DNA of 64,000 nucleotides from positions 1 to 64,000 of the forward strand of contig NZ_WJQT01000012.1 of NCBI RefSeq assembly GCF_009659375.1. The letters are read 5' to 3'. The notes beneath the pieces are model-generated. The model made no database searches. It saw nothing but the letters and a program-made list of their open reading frames with translations, and was not told the DNA's origin. Made by a program: the position numbers and the translations under genes. Position 1 is the stretch's first letter, and every line of letters starts with the position of its first letter. Source of the stretch: Fundicoccus ignavus (GTDB lineage: Bacteria > Bacillota > Bacilli > Lactobacillales > Aerococcaceae). This document shows, one piece after another, positions 54,631-64,000 of this stretch.

Positions 54631-54806
54631 AATAGACCTCCGTGTGTATGTTTTTGTGGTTATTAACATCTTACACGAATCTATTATGAGTTTCTTTGTT
54701 GTCGCATTTAATTTTACAATTCATCTATTTTACTTGAATCATTAAGCAGTGAATGTTACAGTATTTAATTGGATATGAACACCTAAAAATAGAATGTGAG
54801 AAAATC

Positions 54807-55412
54807 ATGAAACAGATTAATTATTGGAAATTATCCTCAATAATATTGTTATTAATCAGTATCAGTTGGGGTGCATTTAACTACTATGAAAATAAAGAAG
54901 CAGGATTACAGTCAGCAGAAGTCATACAAGAGTTAAGAGTAGCAATGCCTAAAGGGAAGCTAGTCACAGCTAATCAACCTATTATTAATCAAGAAAAAGA
55001 AATGCCAAAGCAAAAAATAGACGATTATTGGTATATTGGAGAAATTCGAATTGAAAGTTTAGGGATTGAATTACCAGTTATGGATCAGTGGGATTATGAT
55101 CGTTTAAAAATTTCACCTAGTCGGTATCAAGGAAATTATTTCAATCATAATTTAATAATTGCTGGGCATAATTATCAAACGCATTTTGGTCCGTTATTAT
55201 ATATCAATAAGGGAGCATTAGTGGAAATAATCGATGTGAATGGAAATGTTTATCGCTATGAGGTCGTAGATATGCAAGAGTTAAAACCAACAGAACTTTC
55301 AAAACTAGTTCAGAGAGAAAATCAGGATTGGGATTTAACATTATTTACGTGCACAAGTTCTACTTTGGCTAGACAGATTGTGAGATGTCGTCAAATTGAT
55401 AGTGATATTTAA
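54807..55412 (+). CDS. Sortase (pilus or class D-like)
   Basis: 201 residues from ATG 54807 (upstream in-frame starts would prepend a non-signal sequence). N-terminal anchor WKLSSIILLLISISWGAF. The catalytic domain has His121 in IIAGHNYQTHFG, Cys182 in TLFTCTSS and the downstream Arg (about 189) in ARQIVRCR. It is a transpeptidase that joins LPXTG-type substrates to pilin lysines or the wall. The class is uncertain: the TLxTC box and short length fit class D or an atypical A. Its genomic partners are the LPXTG adhesin and pilin at 58-64 kb, now separated by an insertion element. Confidence 0.88.
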   Translation: MKQINYWKLSSIILLLISISWGAFNYYENKEAGLQSAEVIQELRVAMPKGKLVTANQPIINQEKEMPKQKIDDYWYIGEIRIESLGIELPVMDQWDYDRLKISPSRYQGNYFNHNLIIAGHNYQTHFGPLLYINKGALVEIIDVNGNVYRYEVVDMQELKPTELSKLVQRENQDWDLTLFTCTSSTLARQIVRCRQIDSDI

Positions 55413-55460
55413 TAATTGCTGAAGCAGAGGCTGGGCAAAAAGTCCAGTCTATAAAAAGAC

Positions 55461-55498
55461 AAGGTCATTATCGCAATTGTGATAATGACCTTATTTTA
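55461..55498 (+). terminator. Hairpin in the IS leader
   Basis: AAGGTCATTATC-GCAATTGT-GATAATGACCTT followed by ATTTTA. It can block read-through into the transposase and also terminate the sortase transcript. Confidence 0.8.
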
Positions 55499-55573
55499 TC
55501 GTTTTAGTAAACATGAAAGCACTCACATGATATCATGTAAATACCAACAAATACACTTAAAGGAGTGGCTTTC

Positions 55574-57177
55574 ATGTATAAACCTATAACACATCTGATT
55601 GTTCTTTAGTATTAAATTTAGACTTCGATATTCCAAAAAATCACGATGCGCGTTTCATTAGCTTATTCGTTGATTCAATCCCTGATAATGAATTTCCTAA
55701 ACCCACCTCCACAGGTCGTCCAGGCCATCATCCACGTATGATGTTAAAGATGATTCTCTTCGCCTATTCTAGAGCCATTTATAGTGGTCGAAAAATTGTT
55801 CAAATGAATGAGGAAATGATTCCAATGAAATGGTTAACCAATGACCAATATGTTGGCTATCATTCTATTAATGATTTCAGAGTGCATCCTTTAACAGCTA
55901 CGTTAATTCGTAAAGCTTTCGTTCATTTTTATTCTCTTTTAAAAGAACATCAATATGTTAATGAAGAGGCTATTTTTATTGATGGGACCAAGTTAGAAGC
56001 TGATGCGAATCGCTATTCCTTTGTTTGGCGTAAGTCAATTGAAAAACATGAGGCTAAATTGAATCAAGAGGTGGCCACTCTCTACGTTGAGTTGGTAAAG
56101 AATGAGATTAACTCTGCACTACAAGAAGATGAGCTTCAATCGAGTGTCGGCATTGAAGCCATGATTCAGAAAACAAAAGAAAAATTGGAACAATTAAATG
56201 ATGAAATTAGTGAAGAACCCAAAATCATACCGGGTGGTTCTCCTAATAAACGAAAAAGAAGATGGGTTAAAAAACACCTTAGAAAGCTTTCCAAGGATTA
56301 TCTTCCAAGAAAACACAAATACGAAGAAGCGAATAAGCAATTCGATGGTAGAAACAGTTATTCCAAAACGGATAAAGATGCCACTTTTATGTGTATGAAA
56401 GAAGATGCGATGAAAAATCGCACCATAAAACCAGGTTATAATCTTCAAATTGCCACTCAAAATCTATTTGTCTTAGCGTATGACCTCTATCCAAATCCAT
56501 CCGATACACGCACACTGATTCCGTTCTTAAATTCGAATGACCTTTTCCATGAGTTTAACTGCATTGTGGCTGACGCAGGTTATGGGAGTGAAGAGAATTA
56601 TCAACATATTATCGATGATATGTAAAAAATACCCTTAATACCGTACACCATGTATCGAAAAGAACAAACTAGAAAAGATAAAAATAATCCCAAGCTTCGT
56701 CATAATTGGCACTATGTTGAAGATATAGATTGTTATGTAGACGATCAGGGAGTTCAATTCAGCTTTAGTCATTACAGTCAACGAAAAGATAAAACAGGTT
56801 TTGAACGTGAATTTAAGGTTTATAAAACAGACAAAGTACAATTAACTCCAGAATTGGATAAATTGGCATTAACTCCATCTGGTAAACAACGGATGATAAG
56901 TGTCAATGAAGTATGGGACTATTATAAAAGTAAAGCCAAAGAATACTTAGAAAGCGATTCAGGTTGCCAACTATACGCTCAACGTAAAATAGAAGTTGAG
57001 CCTGTTTTTGGTCAAATGAAGCGCAATTTTGGGATGCGAAGAGTTCATGTAAGAGGAAAAATTGGGGTTTCAAATGATATTGGAATCCTGTTAATGGCAA
57101 TGAATTTAACCAGATTAGCAGAAAGGATAAGAAGAAAAACAAGGGGTTCGCTTTTCTTTTTTTATATTTTCAGTTAA
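55574..57177 (+). pseudogene. IS1182-family transposase, inactivated
   Basis: ATG 55574 behind AAAGGAG opens [11 protein letters not shown] and then stops. A one-base shift near 55600 restores [20 protein letters not shown] and the long middle part ([20 protein letters not shown]; first DDE Asp in [18 protein letters not shown]; second in [18 protein letters not shown]). An in-frame TAA at 56623 interrupts it, and the end (RKIEVEPVFGQMKRNFGMRR) contains the Glu box. Frameshift, nonsense codon and missing right end make it inactive. Confidence 0.88.
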
Positions 57178-57509
57178 ATTAAATTTTAAATTAGATAAAA
57201 CAATAATATTGCTATTCCATTTTTTTAATGATTTTGATATATTAATAAATGTTGGCATAAAAGTTCGAATTTTATTAGTAAGCATTCGAAACAAAACTGT
57301 AATGAAACGTAAGGGTTTGCTCGAGTTTTCATAAGTTTTGATTTGATATCCAGGAATTAATATTGAAACTGAAGGTTTTATAGATTTTTTATAGAGAATA
57401 CAGATACTTTATTATTCTCTTTCATTTTTGGTAAAGATATTAAATTCTAAAAATTGTTAACGTTGTTAATCATCAATAAAATTTATAGATTGTCAAAGGA
57501 GTGAATAAA
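57178..57509. other. AT-rich leader region of the pilus genes
   Basis: No gene. Contains near-palindromic TTAACGTTGTTAA (about 57459-57471) upstream of the signal peptidase gene; a promoter must lie here, but no clean -35/-10 pair stands out. Confidence 0.45.
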
Positions 57510-58010
57510 TTGAAAGAAGGATCAAGAAACCGATTTCTAAAAATAGTAATTATTTCTGGTATATTATTCGGTATTAATTACTTTTTCAGTTTTTATCGTT
57601 TGTTTAGTGACTCAATGGATCCAAACCTTGAAGTTGGAAGTTATGTTGTTGCTTTAAATAACAATAATCCGAAGCAGGGAGATATTATTAGTTACAGAAG
57701 GGAAGACAACCTCTACATAAAAAGAGTGGTTGCTTTAGAAGGACAAACAGTTGACATCGATAAAAATGGAAATCTCTTTGTGAATGGTCAGTTTGTCAGT
57801 GAAGCATATATTGCACAACCATCGCTACACCCAATTTCTATTTCATTACCATATAAAGTCCCAGACGATACTTATTTTGTTTTAGGAGATAATCGTGAAA
57901 ATGCTTTGGATTCTAGAACTGACTTTGTCGGAACGATTAACCAAAAAGAAATAACAGGCAAATTGATTTTTCAAATTTATCCTTTTAACAAAGTTGGAAT
58001 AATTGATTAG
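57510..58010 (+). CDS. lepB: Signal peptidase I
   Basis: 166 residues. TTG 57510 lies 8 nt after AAAGGAG; the in-frame GTG at 57501 overlaps that site. One N-terminal membrane helix (IVIISGILFGINYFFSFY), catalytic Ser35 in FSDSMDPNL, general-base Lys71 in YIKRVVALEGQ, and C-terminal box FVLGDNRENALDSR. A dedicated signal peptidase inside pilus loci (SipA type) is common in streptococci and can assist pilus assembly rather than only cleave signal peptides; here both catalytic residues are kept. It is 24 nt upstream of the adhesin gene. Confidence 0.92.
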   Translation: MKEGSRNRFLKIVIISGILFGINYFFSFYRLFSDSMDPNLEVGSYVVALNNNNPKQGDIISYRREDNLYIKRVVALEGQTVDIDKNGNLFVNGQFVSEAYIAQPSLHPISISLPYKVPDDTYFVLGDNRENALDSRTDFVGTINQKEITGKLIFQIYPFNKVGIID

Positions 58011-58034
58011 CATTATGAAAATAGGAGCATCAAA

Positions 58035-61000
58035 ATGAAAACTAAAATTAGTTTTACATTAAAACAAAAAATAGAAAAAAGTGTAACAACTTTCTTAGTC
58101 GCCTTGCTTTTACTAAATTCAAGTTCAAATTTAATTTTTGCGCAGGAAGAAATGGAGTCAATATCGTCAACTGAAACAGAAGTATTAGTTTCTGAACCAC
58201 CTACTGAAGCAACTACTTTCTTGGAATCGACTGAACCTGATATTAATGTTGAAGATTCTTTTGAACCTGTCGAAATTATCACTGAGAGTGAAACAACGCA
58301 ACTATCAAGCGAGTCCTTAATTGAAGACACAACTGAATCAACTACTGAAACGACGACTGTGCAATTACAAACAAAAGATTTCTCTTCCTATCTGTCTTCT
58401 ATAAAGTCAGAACAAAATAATCAAGTTGTATCGAGTGTACAAGATGCCTCGCAAGTAAAATTAACTTTCGACTTTTACATGGTTGACGCACAAGAGGATA
58501 TTCAACGGACTCAATATGAATATCAGCTTCCAAAAGGTTTGCTAATTGAATCAACTTTCCAAGGTCAAGTAGTTGCTAATAACAATGTCATTGGACAATT
58601 TAAGGTTAGTACGAATGGAATCGTTTCGATTGAATTTTTAAAAGAAGCATCACAACAACGTGGTAATTTTAGTCTCGTTGCAAAAGTTTCTAACGATGCA
58701 TCAGGTCAAATTGAAAAAGTGCAATTTGGTCAGTTGTTAACCCTCAATATTGAATTACCTAAAGACATTCAAGAGGAAGAATCTAATACGACGACTCAAG
58801 CAGAAACAAGCGAAATAGCAGAATTTGAAAATATTGCAACTTCAACCAAGGATGAGCTAACCATTGAAGAAAATTCTACGATCCCACAGCTAGATCAAGA
58901 AATCATTTTAGAAGATGATTTGCAAGATTTGTCAGCATATGCTTCAGATTTTGAAACGCAATCGAGTCTCATTGGTACCCAAGAAGATTCTTCGATGATA
59001 ATGCAATCGGACAGAATGAGTATAGAATCAGATCCGTCATTATTGCTGATGAGTGCACTCACAACTGCAGGCGCTACTGACCTAACTAGCAAAATAACAA
59101 GTGTGGTAGTAACTGTTAATGGGCAAGTTAGAACAACCTTTAACGATGGCGAAATGGTCAATATCGCTATCAATTATCAATTGGCTCCTGGTGATATCAG
59201 TGTTGAACAACCAGTAGTACAGTATCAATTGCCTGATAGTATTAATATTGTAGCGAGTCAAGCAGGGAAAGTTTTTGATGGTACTACTGAAGTTGGAACT
59301 TATACCATTACTCAAGAAGGATTAATTAAAATTACGTTTAATGAGAGTAGTATTCAATCAGGTGTTGGTCGAGATGGATCAATTAGATTTTCTGCTCAAG
59401 CATCTGTTGAAGAAGTAGGTGATGGTGGCAAAGTTCAGTTTCCAGGAAATAGTCAACCAATCGTAATCAAAGCACCAGTAGTTGATAATACAGATATTCG
59501 CACAGTTAAAACTGGGACTATTAATCAGAGTAAAAATAGAATTGACTATAAAATTGAGGTTTCATCTGATCAAGGAACAAGTGATATGGTCAAGATTCAC
59601 GATGGTTTCTCCTGGATACATAATATTGAAACTTTAAATTATGATAAACCAAGTCTAGAGGTAATCAAAATAAATGCAAATGGCAATCCGACCACTGTCA
59701 ATTTAAGCCAAACACAGTTAACTTGGACCGATGGACAGAATCCTAGCTTTGATTTAGCTAATTTACCTAAGTTAAATGCCAATGAAAAATATATTGTGAC
59801 TTATTCAGCTAATATCAAAGCTAATTCAACAGGTGAATCATTTTATGTTAGCAACTGGGCTTATAGTTCATCTGGTTCAAAGACCAGTGGTGAAGGCGAA
59901 AACTTTACTTGGTATAAAAATGTAACAAAATCGGGTTGGTATGATCAAAATACAGGTTTAGTTACTTGGAATATTATGATTAATCAAAACCGACAAGATA
60001 TTTCTGGTTATAACATTAATGACTTAATCCCAGGTACAATCGTCGGAAATGTTACCTTAACCAATAATAGTTATTGGTCTGAAACAACCATTCCTGTTTC
60101 TGGGAATACGTTGAATTACACGTTCCCAACTAATTTGACTAATGAGCAAAAAACATCGCAATATACGATTAGTTATCAAACTAAACCAACAGCGGGTTCA
60201 ACTCAAGAAACTAACGTCGCTAAGATGACCTCACCAACAGGAACGACCATTCAAGATGATGCGATTGTCGGGATTACGAAGCGAGAAAAATCATTAGATA
60301 AAAGTTTTCAATCAAGCAGTATGAGTGGCAACATGATGACAAATAATTGGCGCACTTATATAGTCCTTCCAGAAGGTACTTTAACTAACATTATCTATGA
60401 AGATATCATTCAAAATGGACATGATGCTAGTGGAACGGATTTAGGTCCGAATACTCATTTCGCCTATGCAAGTGAACTTGAAACTGATTTAAAACAAAAT
60501 TTAGTCATTCAAATCGATAATAATAATCAATACCGTTACAATGGTGCAGTTCAAACAGCACTTAAAAATGGTACTGCGACCAATGAAGTTACAATTAAAG
60601 TCACTTATTATGATGCGAATGGTAAGGTTGTGGCATCAACAGATTCAACGACTAAAGTTCAACGTTATATAGTAGAAGTTTTGCCGCTGAATGGATTTAA
60701 TTTGGTTGCGAGAGACTTGACGATTAGTAATTATCGTACTCATACAGACATTTCGTCGGTTGAAACCAATGGCTCGATAACATCAGTGAATAAAGCGAAA
60801 TATGACGGACTAGTAAAAGAAGCGAGTACCACTTATACCAAATTACCAGAGTTAGTAAAAGAGCAACGAATCGGCACTAGTGTGAGTTATGATAGTAATC
60901 CGACAACAGTCGATTTAGAGGAAAGCAATGGTGTTTTAAATTACCGTCTGCGCTTAACGACTACTGCCGTAAAAAATGGTGATCTAGTGATTACCGATAC

Positions 61001-62981
61001 ATTACCAGAGGGCGCTACCTTAGTGTCAGGTTCTGTCATTGGTAGATTTTATGGAAATGACAACTGGATGCCAACTAATAATAATAATGAATTTAATTTT
61101 GTGGACCAACAAAATCCAACGTATACCTTGGTAGGTAATCAATTAACCATTACCATTAAAAATTACCGCTTTGATGCAAGTCTGCCGACGATTGCGATAT
61201 TATATCAATTGGATTTAAAGAATGATCCCGCTTGGAAAGATGTGCAAACAACTGAGAAACAGTATACTAACACTGCTCAGTGGGGAAGTTCTACTGCAAC
61301 TCATGAAACGGATGTTCATCGAACAATTGAAAAATTAACGAAATCAGGTCAACAATTAGATATCAATGGTAATCCTGTTCAATTAAATGCTGACGGAACA
61401 TTGGCAGCAGGCGTGGTGCCATCAAATCAAATTAAATACACGGTTGAAATCAATCCGCAAGGGTTGAATTTAAATGCCGGTTCAGATTATTTGACACTAA
61501 CAGATAAACTTTCTGGAGGGGACAGTTACCATCCGATATTAGACTTAAATACGTTGAATTTATATCGTTATGATGCTACTCAACCCGATCATAAAGGCGT
61601 TCTGGTTTCCGAAAGTAACTATTCTTTTAAATATAATGCAGAAACTCACCAATTTGAGATGACCATTCCAGATAGTAAGGGATATATATTAGAGTATGTT
61701 TACAATATAGACTCAAATTACCTGAATAACACTGCAATTTCTAACAATATTAATTTGATGGGGGAATGGGGTTCAGCGAGTCAAACAACAATGAAAGTTT
61801 CTGATTCTTCTGCCACTTCAAGTCAACGATTTATTAAAATTTATAAAGTTGATGAAGATAATTATAAAAAGACATTGCCAGGCACCGAATTTAAATTAGA
61901 ATATTATGATAAAACTATAAATAGTTGGAAAGTGAAAACGGAGACTGTCATTGTAAACAGTGAAGGTAATATACTCTGGAATTTATCAGGATTAAATAAG
62001 TCAATTGATTCAGATGTCTTATATCGATTAACAGAAACGAAACCATTAGTCGGGTATTCTTTACCAATAAAGCCATTTTATTTCATATGGGTTGGATCAC
62101 ATGAGGATCAAGTTAAATCTAAATTAGATGCAGGGGTTACACAGGCTGAAATTTCAGAAACGGATATCAAATTTTTTGGATATACAGGTGGTATTACCTA
62201 TGTCTCAAATAAATACACCAGAGTATCAGCTAAAAAATCATGGGAAGATTCAAATGGTAATCCTTTAGTTAACCCACCAAGCAGCGTAAAGGTGACATTA
62301 TATCAACAAAAGCAGCAAGTCGACGGATATAAAGTGACAGTGATATCTCAATCATCTGCAGACTGGTTATCAGATGCTAATAGTAGCAAAGTGGTTGGCA
62401 CAGTTTATGTCAATAATAAAACGAATAGTTCGTTAACGATTGGCTTTAATAATATTTTATATACTTCTTACACTGTTAATGGAGTAACTAAAACAATTAG
62501 TCCAGATTATAGCAAGCAACCTACAATGACAATTAATTTGTCTGCTATTACTGGGGATACGACAATATTTATTAACACCTCAAATGACCATATTTCTGGT
62601 GTCGAATTTTCAGGCTACGACCGTGCAGGTACTGTATTTGTTGATCGTGTAGCGATTGAAAGTCAAACTTTAAGTAGTAGCAATAATTGGACGTATAATT
62701 GGGACGGATTATCCGCAAAAGACAATAATGGTAATCCATTGTACTATACAGTACAAGAAGAACCAATAACTGGTTTTACCACTTCCTATGTTAATAATAG
62801 CGGAATTCAATCCGGGACAATTAACATTATTAATAGTGCCATTGTACCACCTAAACCGGTTGAATATACATTACCAAGTACGGGTGGAATTGGAACAACA
62901 ACTTTATATTTGATTGGAGGGATGTTATTAGTTCTAGCAACGGTTATCAGCTATTACCAAAAAATTAGACGCAAAGACTAA
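58035..62981 (+). CDS. Giant LPXTG adhesin/ancillary pilus protein with SpaA and interrupted Cna_B domains
   Basis: 1,648 residues, ATG with AGGAG upstream. Long signal peptide (MKTKISFTLKQKIEKSVTTF...IFAQ), then a Glu/Thr/Ser stalk. From about 115 to 1260 lie several beta-sandwich modules of the collagen/fibrinogen-adhesin and DUF11 kind (repeats such as VQYQLPDSINIVASQAGKVF; GDLVITDTLPEGATLVSG). A SpaA-like domain (FIKIYKVDEDNYKKTLPGTE...YRLTETKP) is at about 1263-1340. A Cna_B domain (RVSAKKSWEDSNGNPL...YTVQEEPITGF...NIINS) spans 1394-1600 but carries a ~120-residue insert. LPSTG (about 1612), membrane helix and RRKD follow. Probable tip or adhesive subunit of the pilus, linked by the nearby sortase. 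Confidence 0.9.
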   Translation: MKTKISFTLKQKIEKSVTTFLVALLLLNSSSNLIFAQEEMESISSTETEVLVSEPPTEATTFLESTEPDINVEDSFEPVEIITESETTQLSSESLIEDTTESTTETTTVQLQTKDFSSYLSSIKSEQNNQVVSSVQDASQVKLTFDFYMVDAQEDIQRTQYEYQLPKGLLIESTFQGQVVANNNVIGQFKVSTNGIVSIEFLKEASQQRGNFSLVAKVSNDASGQIEKVQFGQLLTLNIELPKDIQEEESNTTTQAETSEIAEFENIATSTKDELTIEENSTIPQLDQEIILEDDLQDLSAYASDFETQSSLIGTQEDSSMIMQSDRMSIESDPSLLLMSALTTAGATDLTSKITSVVVTVNGQVRTTFNDGEMVNIAINYQLAPGDISVEQPVVQYQLPDSINIVASQAGKVFDGTTEVGTYTITQEGLIKITFNESSIQSGVGRDGSIRFSAQASVEEVGDGGKVQFPGNSQPIVIKAPVVDNTDIRTVKTGTINQSKNRIDYKIEVSSDQGTSDMVKIHDGFSWIHNIETLNYDKPSLEVIKINANGNPTTVNLSQTQLTWTDGQNPSFDLANLPKLNANEKYIVTYSANIKANSTGESFYVSNWAYSSSGSKTSGEGENFTWYKNVTKSGWYDQNTGLVTWNIMINQNRQDISGYNINDLIPGTIVGNVTLTNNSYWSETTIPVSGNTLNYTFPTNLTNEQKTSQYTISYQTKPTAGSTQETNVAKMTSPTGTTIQDDAIVGITKREKSLDKSFQSSSMSGNMMTNNWRTYIVLPEGTLTNIIYEDIIQNGHDASGTDLGPNTHFAYASELETDLKQNLVIQIDNNNQYRYNGAVQTALKNGTATNEVTIKVTYYDANGKVVASTDSTTKVQRYIVEVLPLNGFNLVARDLTISNYRTHTDISSVETNGSITSVNKAKYDGLVKEASTTYTKLPELVKEQRIGTSVSYDSNPTTVDLEESNGVLNYRLRLTTTAVKNGDLVITDTLPEGATLVSGSVIGRFYGNDNWMPTNNNNEFNFVDQQNPTYTLVGNQLTITIKNYRFDASLPTIAILYQLDLKNDPAWKDVQTTEKQYTNTAQWGSSTATHETDVHRTIEKLTKSGQQLDINGNPVQLNADGTLAAGVVPSNQIKYTVEINPQGLNLNAGSDYLTLTDKLSGGDSYHPILDLNTLNLYRYDATQPDHKGVLVSESNYSFKYNAETHQFEMTIPDSKGYILEYVYNIDSNYLNNTAISNNINLMGEWGSASQTTMKVSDSSATSSQRFIKIYKVDEDNYKKTLPGTEFKLEYYDKTINSWKVKTETVIVNSEGNILWNLSGLNKSIDSDVLYRLTETKPLVGYSLPIKPFYFIWVGSHEDQVKSKLDAGVTQAEISETDIKFFGYTGGITYVSNKYTRVSAKKSWEDSNGNPLVNPPSSVKVTLYQQKQQVDGYKVTVISQSSADWLSDANSSKVVGTVYVNNKTNSSLTIGFNNILYTSYTVNGVTKTISPDYSKQPTMTINLSAITGDTTIFINTSNDHISGVEFSGYDRAGTVFVDRVAIESQTLSSSNNWTYNWDGLSAKDNNGNPLYYTVQEEPITGFTTSYVNNSGIQSGTINIINSAIVPPKPVEYTLPSTGGIGTTTLYLIGGMLLVLATVISYYQKIRRKD

Positions 62982-63016
62982 AGTTGAGTTTTAAAAAATA
63001 GATATGGAGAATAGAA

Positions 63017-64000
63017 ATGAAACTAACAAATTATATCAAATCAGCAATGTTACTTGTTTTAACAATGATCTTAGGAGTAAATACCGCTTTTGCTGAAACA
63101 ACAACAAGTAATACTTTAACATTAAAAAATACTGGTGCCACTAATCATACTTTTGAAATTTACCAAGTATTCAAAGGTGATGTAAGTACTGATAGTAAGA
63201 CTTTATCAAATATTCAATGGGGTAATGGCGTTACAAATACTACTGGTATTGCAGAAACTGTAGCTGCAGATTTAACGACAACAAACGCGCAAGCCTTTGC
63301 TGATAGTTTAACATTAGGTACAGCAACAGCTACGTCAACACTAGTTCCTGCAGGCGGCTCTTATACTTTTTCTAATTTAGATGCAGGTTACTATTTAGTT
63401 AAAGATGTAGCAGAAACACAAAATGGTGTTGAAAATGGTGCTTCTACATTATACATCTTGAAAGTTGTAGGAACAGTTACTGCTGAAACTAAATTAAGTG
63501 TCCCAACTGTTGAGAAAAAAGTAATGGATGCTAACGATACAACGGGTGAAGCTACAACTTGGGCAGATACAGCTGACCATGATATGGGCGACGAAGTACC
63601 TTTCCAATTAAAGGGTACTTTACCAACGAATTACGCTCAATATACTACTTATAAATATGTATTCCACGATACATTATCAACAGGTTTAACATTTAATGCA
63701 GACAGCGTAAAAGTTTTTGTTGATGGTGCTCAAATTACAACTGGTTATACCGTAGATACTACAAATGGCCTTAACATTACTTTTGCAGATTTAAAACAAA
63801 TACCTACTAATTCAGCTAGCAAGATTACAGTTGAATATACCGCAAGATTAAATGAAGAAGCAGTTATTGGTTCACCTGGTAACCCTAACGAAGTATACTT
63901 AGAATATTCTAATAACCCAAATAATGGTGGGGAAGGTGAAACAGGAAAAACACCAAAAGATAATGTTATTGTATTTACTTATAAAACAATTATAAATAAA
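63017..64000 (+). CDS. Major pilin (fimbrial isopeptide D2-type), 3' end outside window
   Basis: 328 codons visible from ATG 63017 (GGAGAA upstream). Signal peptide MKLTNYIKSAMLLVLTMILG...AFA-ETT. The N1 domain has FEIYQVFKGD (typical pilin start with Lys for an isopeptide) and GYYLVKDV. VPTVEKKVMDANDTTGEATT is the linker carrying the likely cross-linking Lys, followed by WADTADHDMGDEVPFQLKGT and YVFHDTLSTGLTF of the fimbrial isopeptide formation D2 domain. It would be polymerised by a pilin sortase into the shaft. A classical YPK motif is not seen in the visible part. The LPXTG end should lie just beyond 64000. Confidence 0.9.
   Translation, partial: MKLTNYIKSAMLLVLTMILGVNTAFAETTTSNTLTLKNTGATNHTFEIYQVFKGDVSTDSKTLSNIQWGNGVTNTTGIAETVAADLTTTNAQAFADSLTLGTATATSTLVPAGGSYTFSNLDAGYYLVKDVAETQNGVENGASTLYILKVVGTVTAETKLSVPTVEKKVMDANDTTGEATTWADTADHDMGDEVPFQLKGTLPTNYAQYTTYKYVFHDTLSTGLTFNADSVKVFVDGAQITTGYTVDTTNGLNITFADLKQIPTNSASKITVEYTARLNEEAVIGSPGNPNEVYLEYSNNPNNGGEGETGKTPKDNVIVFTYKTIINK

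Larger units (their letters stand above)
50602..54720. mobile_element. Segment bounded by inverted IS30-type terminal repeats
   Basis: ATTGTAAAATTAAATGCGAC (plus AA) is at 50602-50623 on plus and at 54699-54720 on minus, both pointing inward. The right end belongs to the truncated IS30 transposase gene. The 4.1 kb between them hold the truncated hypothetical gene, the second rpsI end, remnants and the S41 pseudogene. No matching target duplication is seen, so this is more likely two IS ends after rearrangement than an active composite transposon. Confidence 0.55.
55427..57177 (+). mobile_element. IS1182-type insertion element, degenerate
   Basis: A left end AGAGGCTGGGCAAAAAGTCC (55427-) is typical of IS1182-like elements, followed by a strong hairpin and a transposase pseudogene. 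No matching right end is visible around 57160-57250, so the right side is probably deleted. Confidence 0.7.

Overview
The window is about 64 kb of low-GC Gram-positive chromosome, most likely from a member of the Lactobacillales. An Aerococcaceae- or Carnobacteriaceae-like host is my inference. The support is Firmicutes-style Shine-Dalgarno sites, an L13 leader before rplM-rpsI, LysM and LPXTG surface proteins, NiaR/NiaX, a YesM/YesN-type two-component system and a sortase-pilus locus. No rRNA, tRNA or CRISPR array was recognised.

Layout. 1-1.7 kb: start of an IS3-like orfA, a palindromic repeat array and a YczE-like membrane protein. 2.8-7 kb: phnD-phnC-phnE-phnE2 phosphonate/phosphite-type ABC importer plus a glyoxalase-fold gene, behind a candidate Pho-box promoter. 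7-9.3 and 10.8-11.9 kb: large non-coding repeat fields around an alpha/beta-hydrolase gene. 11.9-13.5 kb: acyltransferase-3 membrane protein and a DUF1659/DUF2922 pair. 13.6-24.8 kb: cell-wall cluster of a LysM/Amidase_5 hydrolase behind a structured leader, an LPXTG Rib-repeat protein, a LysM/Amidase_3 hydrolase and an eight-LysM protein. 24.9-26.4 kb: decayed mgtE. 26.7-34.7 kb: AraC-type response regulator, YesM-like kinase and a ytfQRT-yjfF galactofuranose-type importer with CcpA-like sites. 34.8-39.6 kb: repeats, a MITE-like element, an AAA/DUF4143 ATPase, an rtcB remnant and a small membrane protein. 39.7-45.1 kb: HI0933-family flavoprotein, niaX, niaR, CapA-like protein, rplM and rpsI. 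45.1-54.7 kb: accessory segment starting exactly at the rpsI 3' end, with dps, a TetR-controlled ABC exporter, a second copy of the last 51 nt of rpsI, IS30 ends and pseudogenes. 54.8-64 kb: pilus locus (sortase, broken IS1182-type element, signal peptidase I, giant LPXTG adhesin, major pilin running off the end).

The most distinctive property is the intergenic DNA. At least five sequence-unrelated families of hairpin-forming palindromes fill the gaps between operons. In several families palindrome centres are spaced at 42 or 52-53 bp, which is four or five turns of B-DNA. Two arrays hold 10 and 14 units at exactly 42 bp with no indel. I could not match these to any described element from memory, and they are my main candidate for something undescribed.

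Functionally, the window combines nutrient import (Pn/Pi, galactofuranose-type sugar, niacin), peptidoglycan remodelling, surface display and envelope defence. Several genes are clearly dead (mgtE, rtcB, an S41 peptidase, two transposases), so the genome is undergoing reduction and rearrangement. All family assignments come from reading motifs in the translated sequence; no database search was run.
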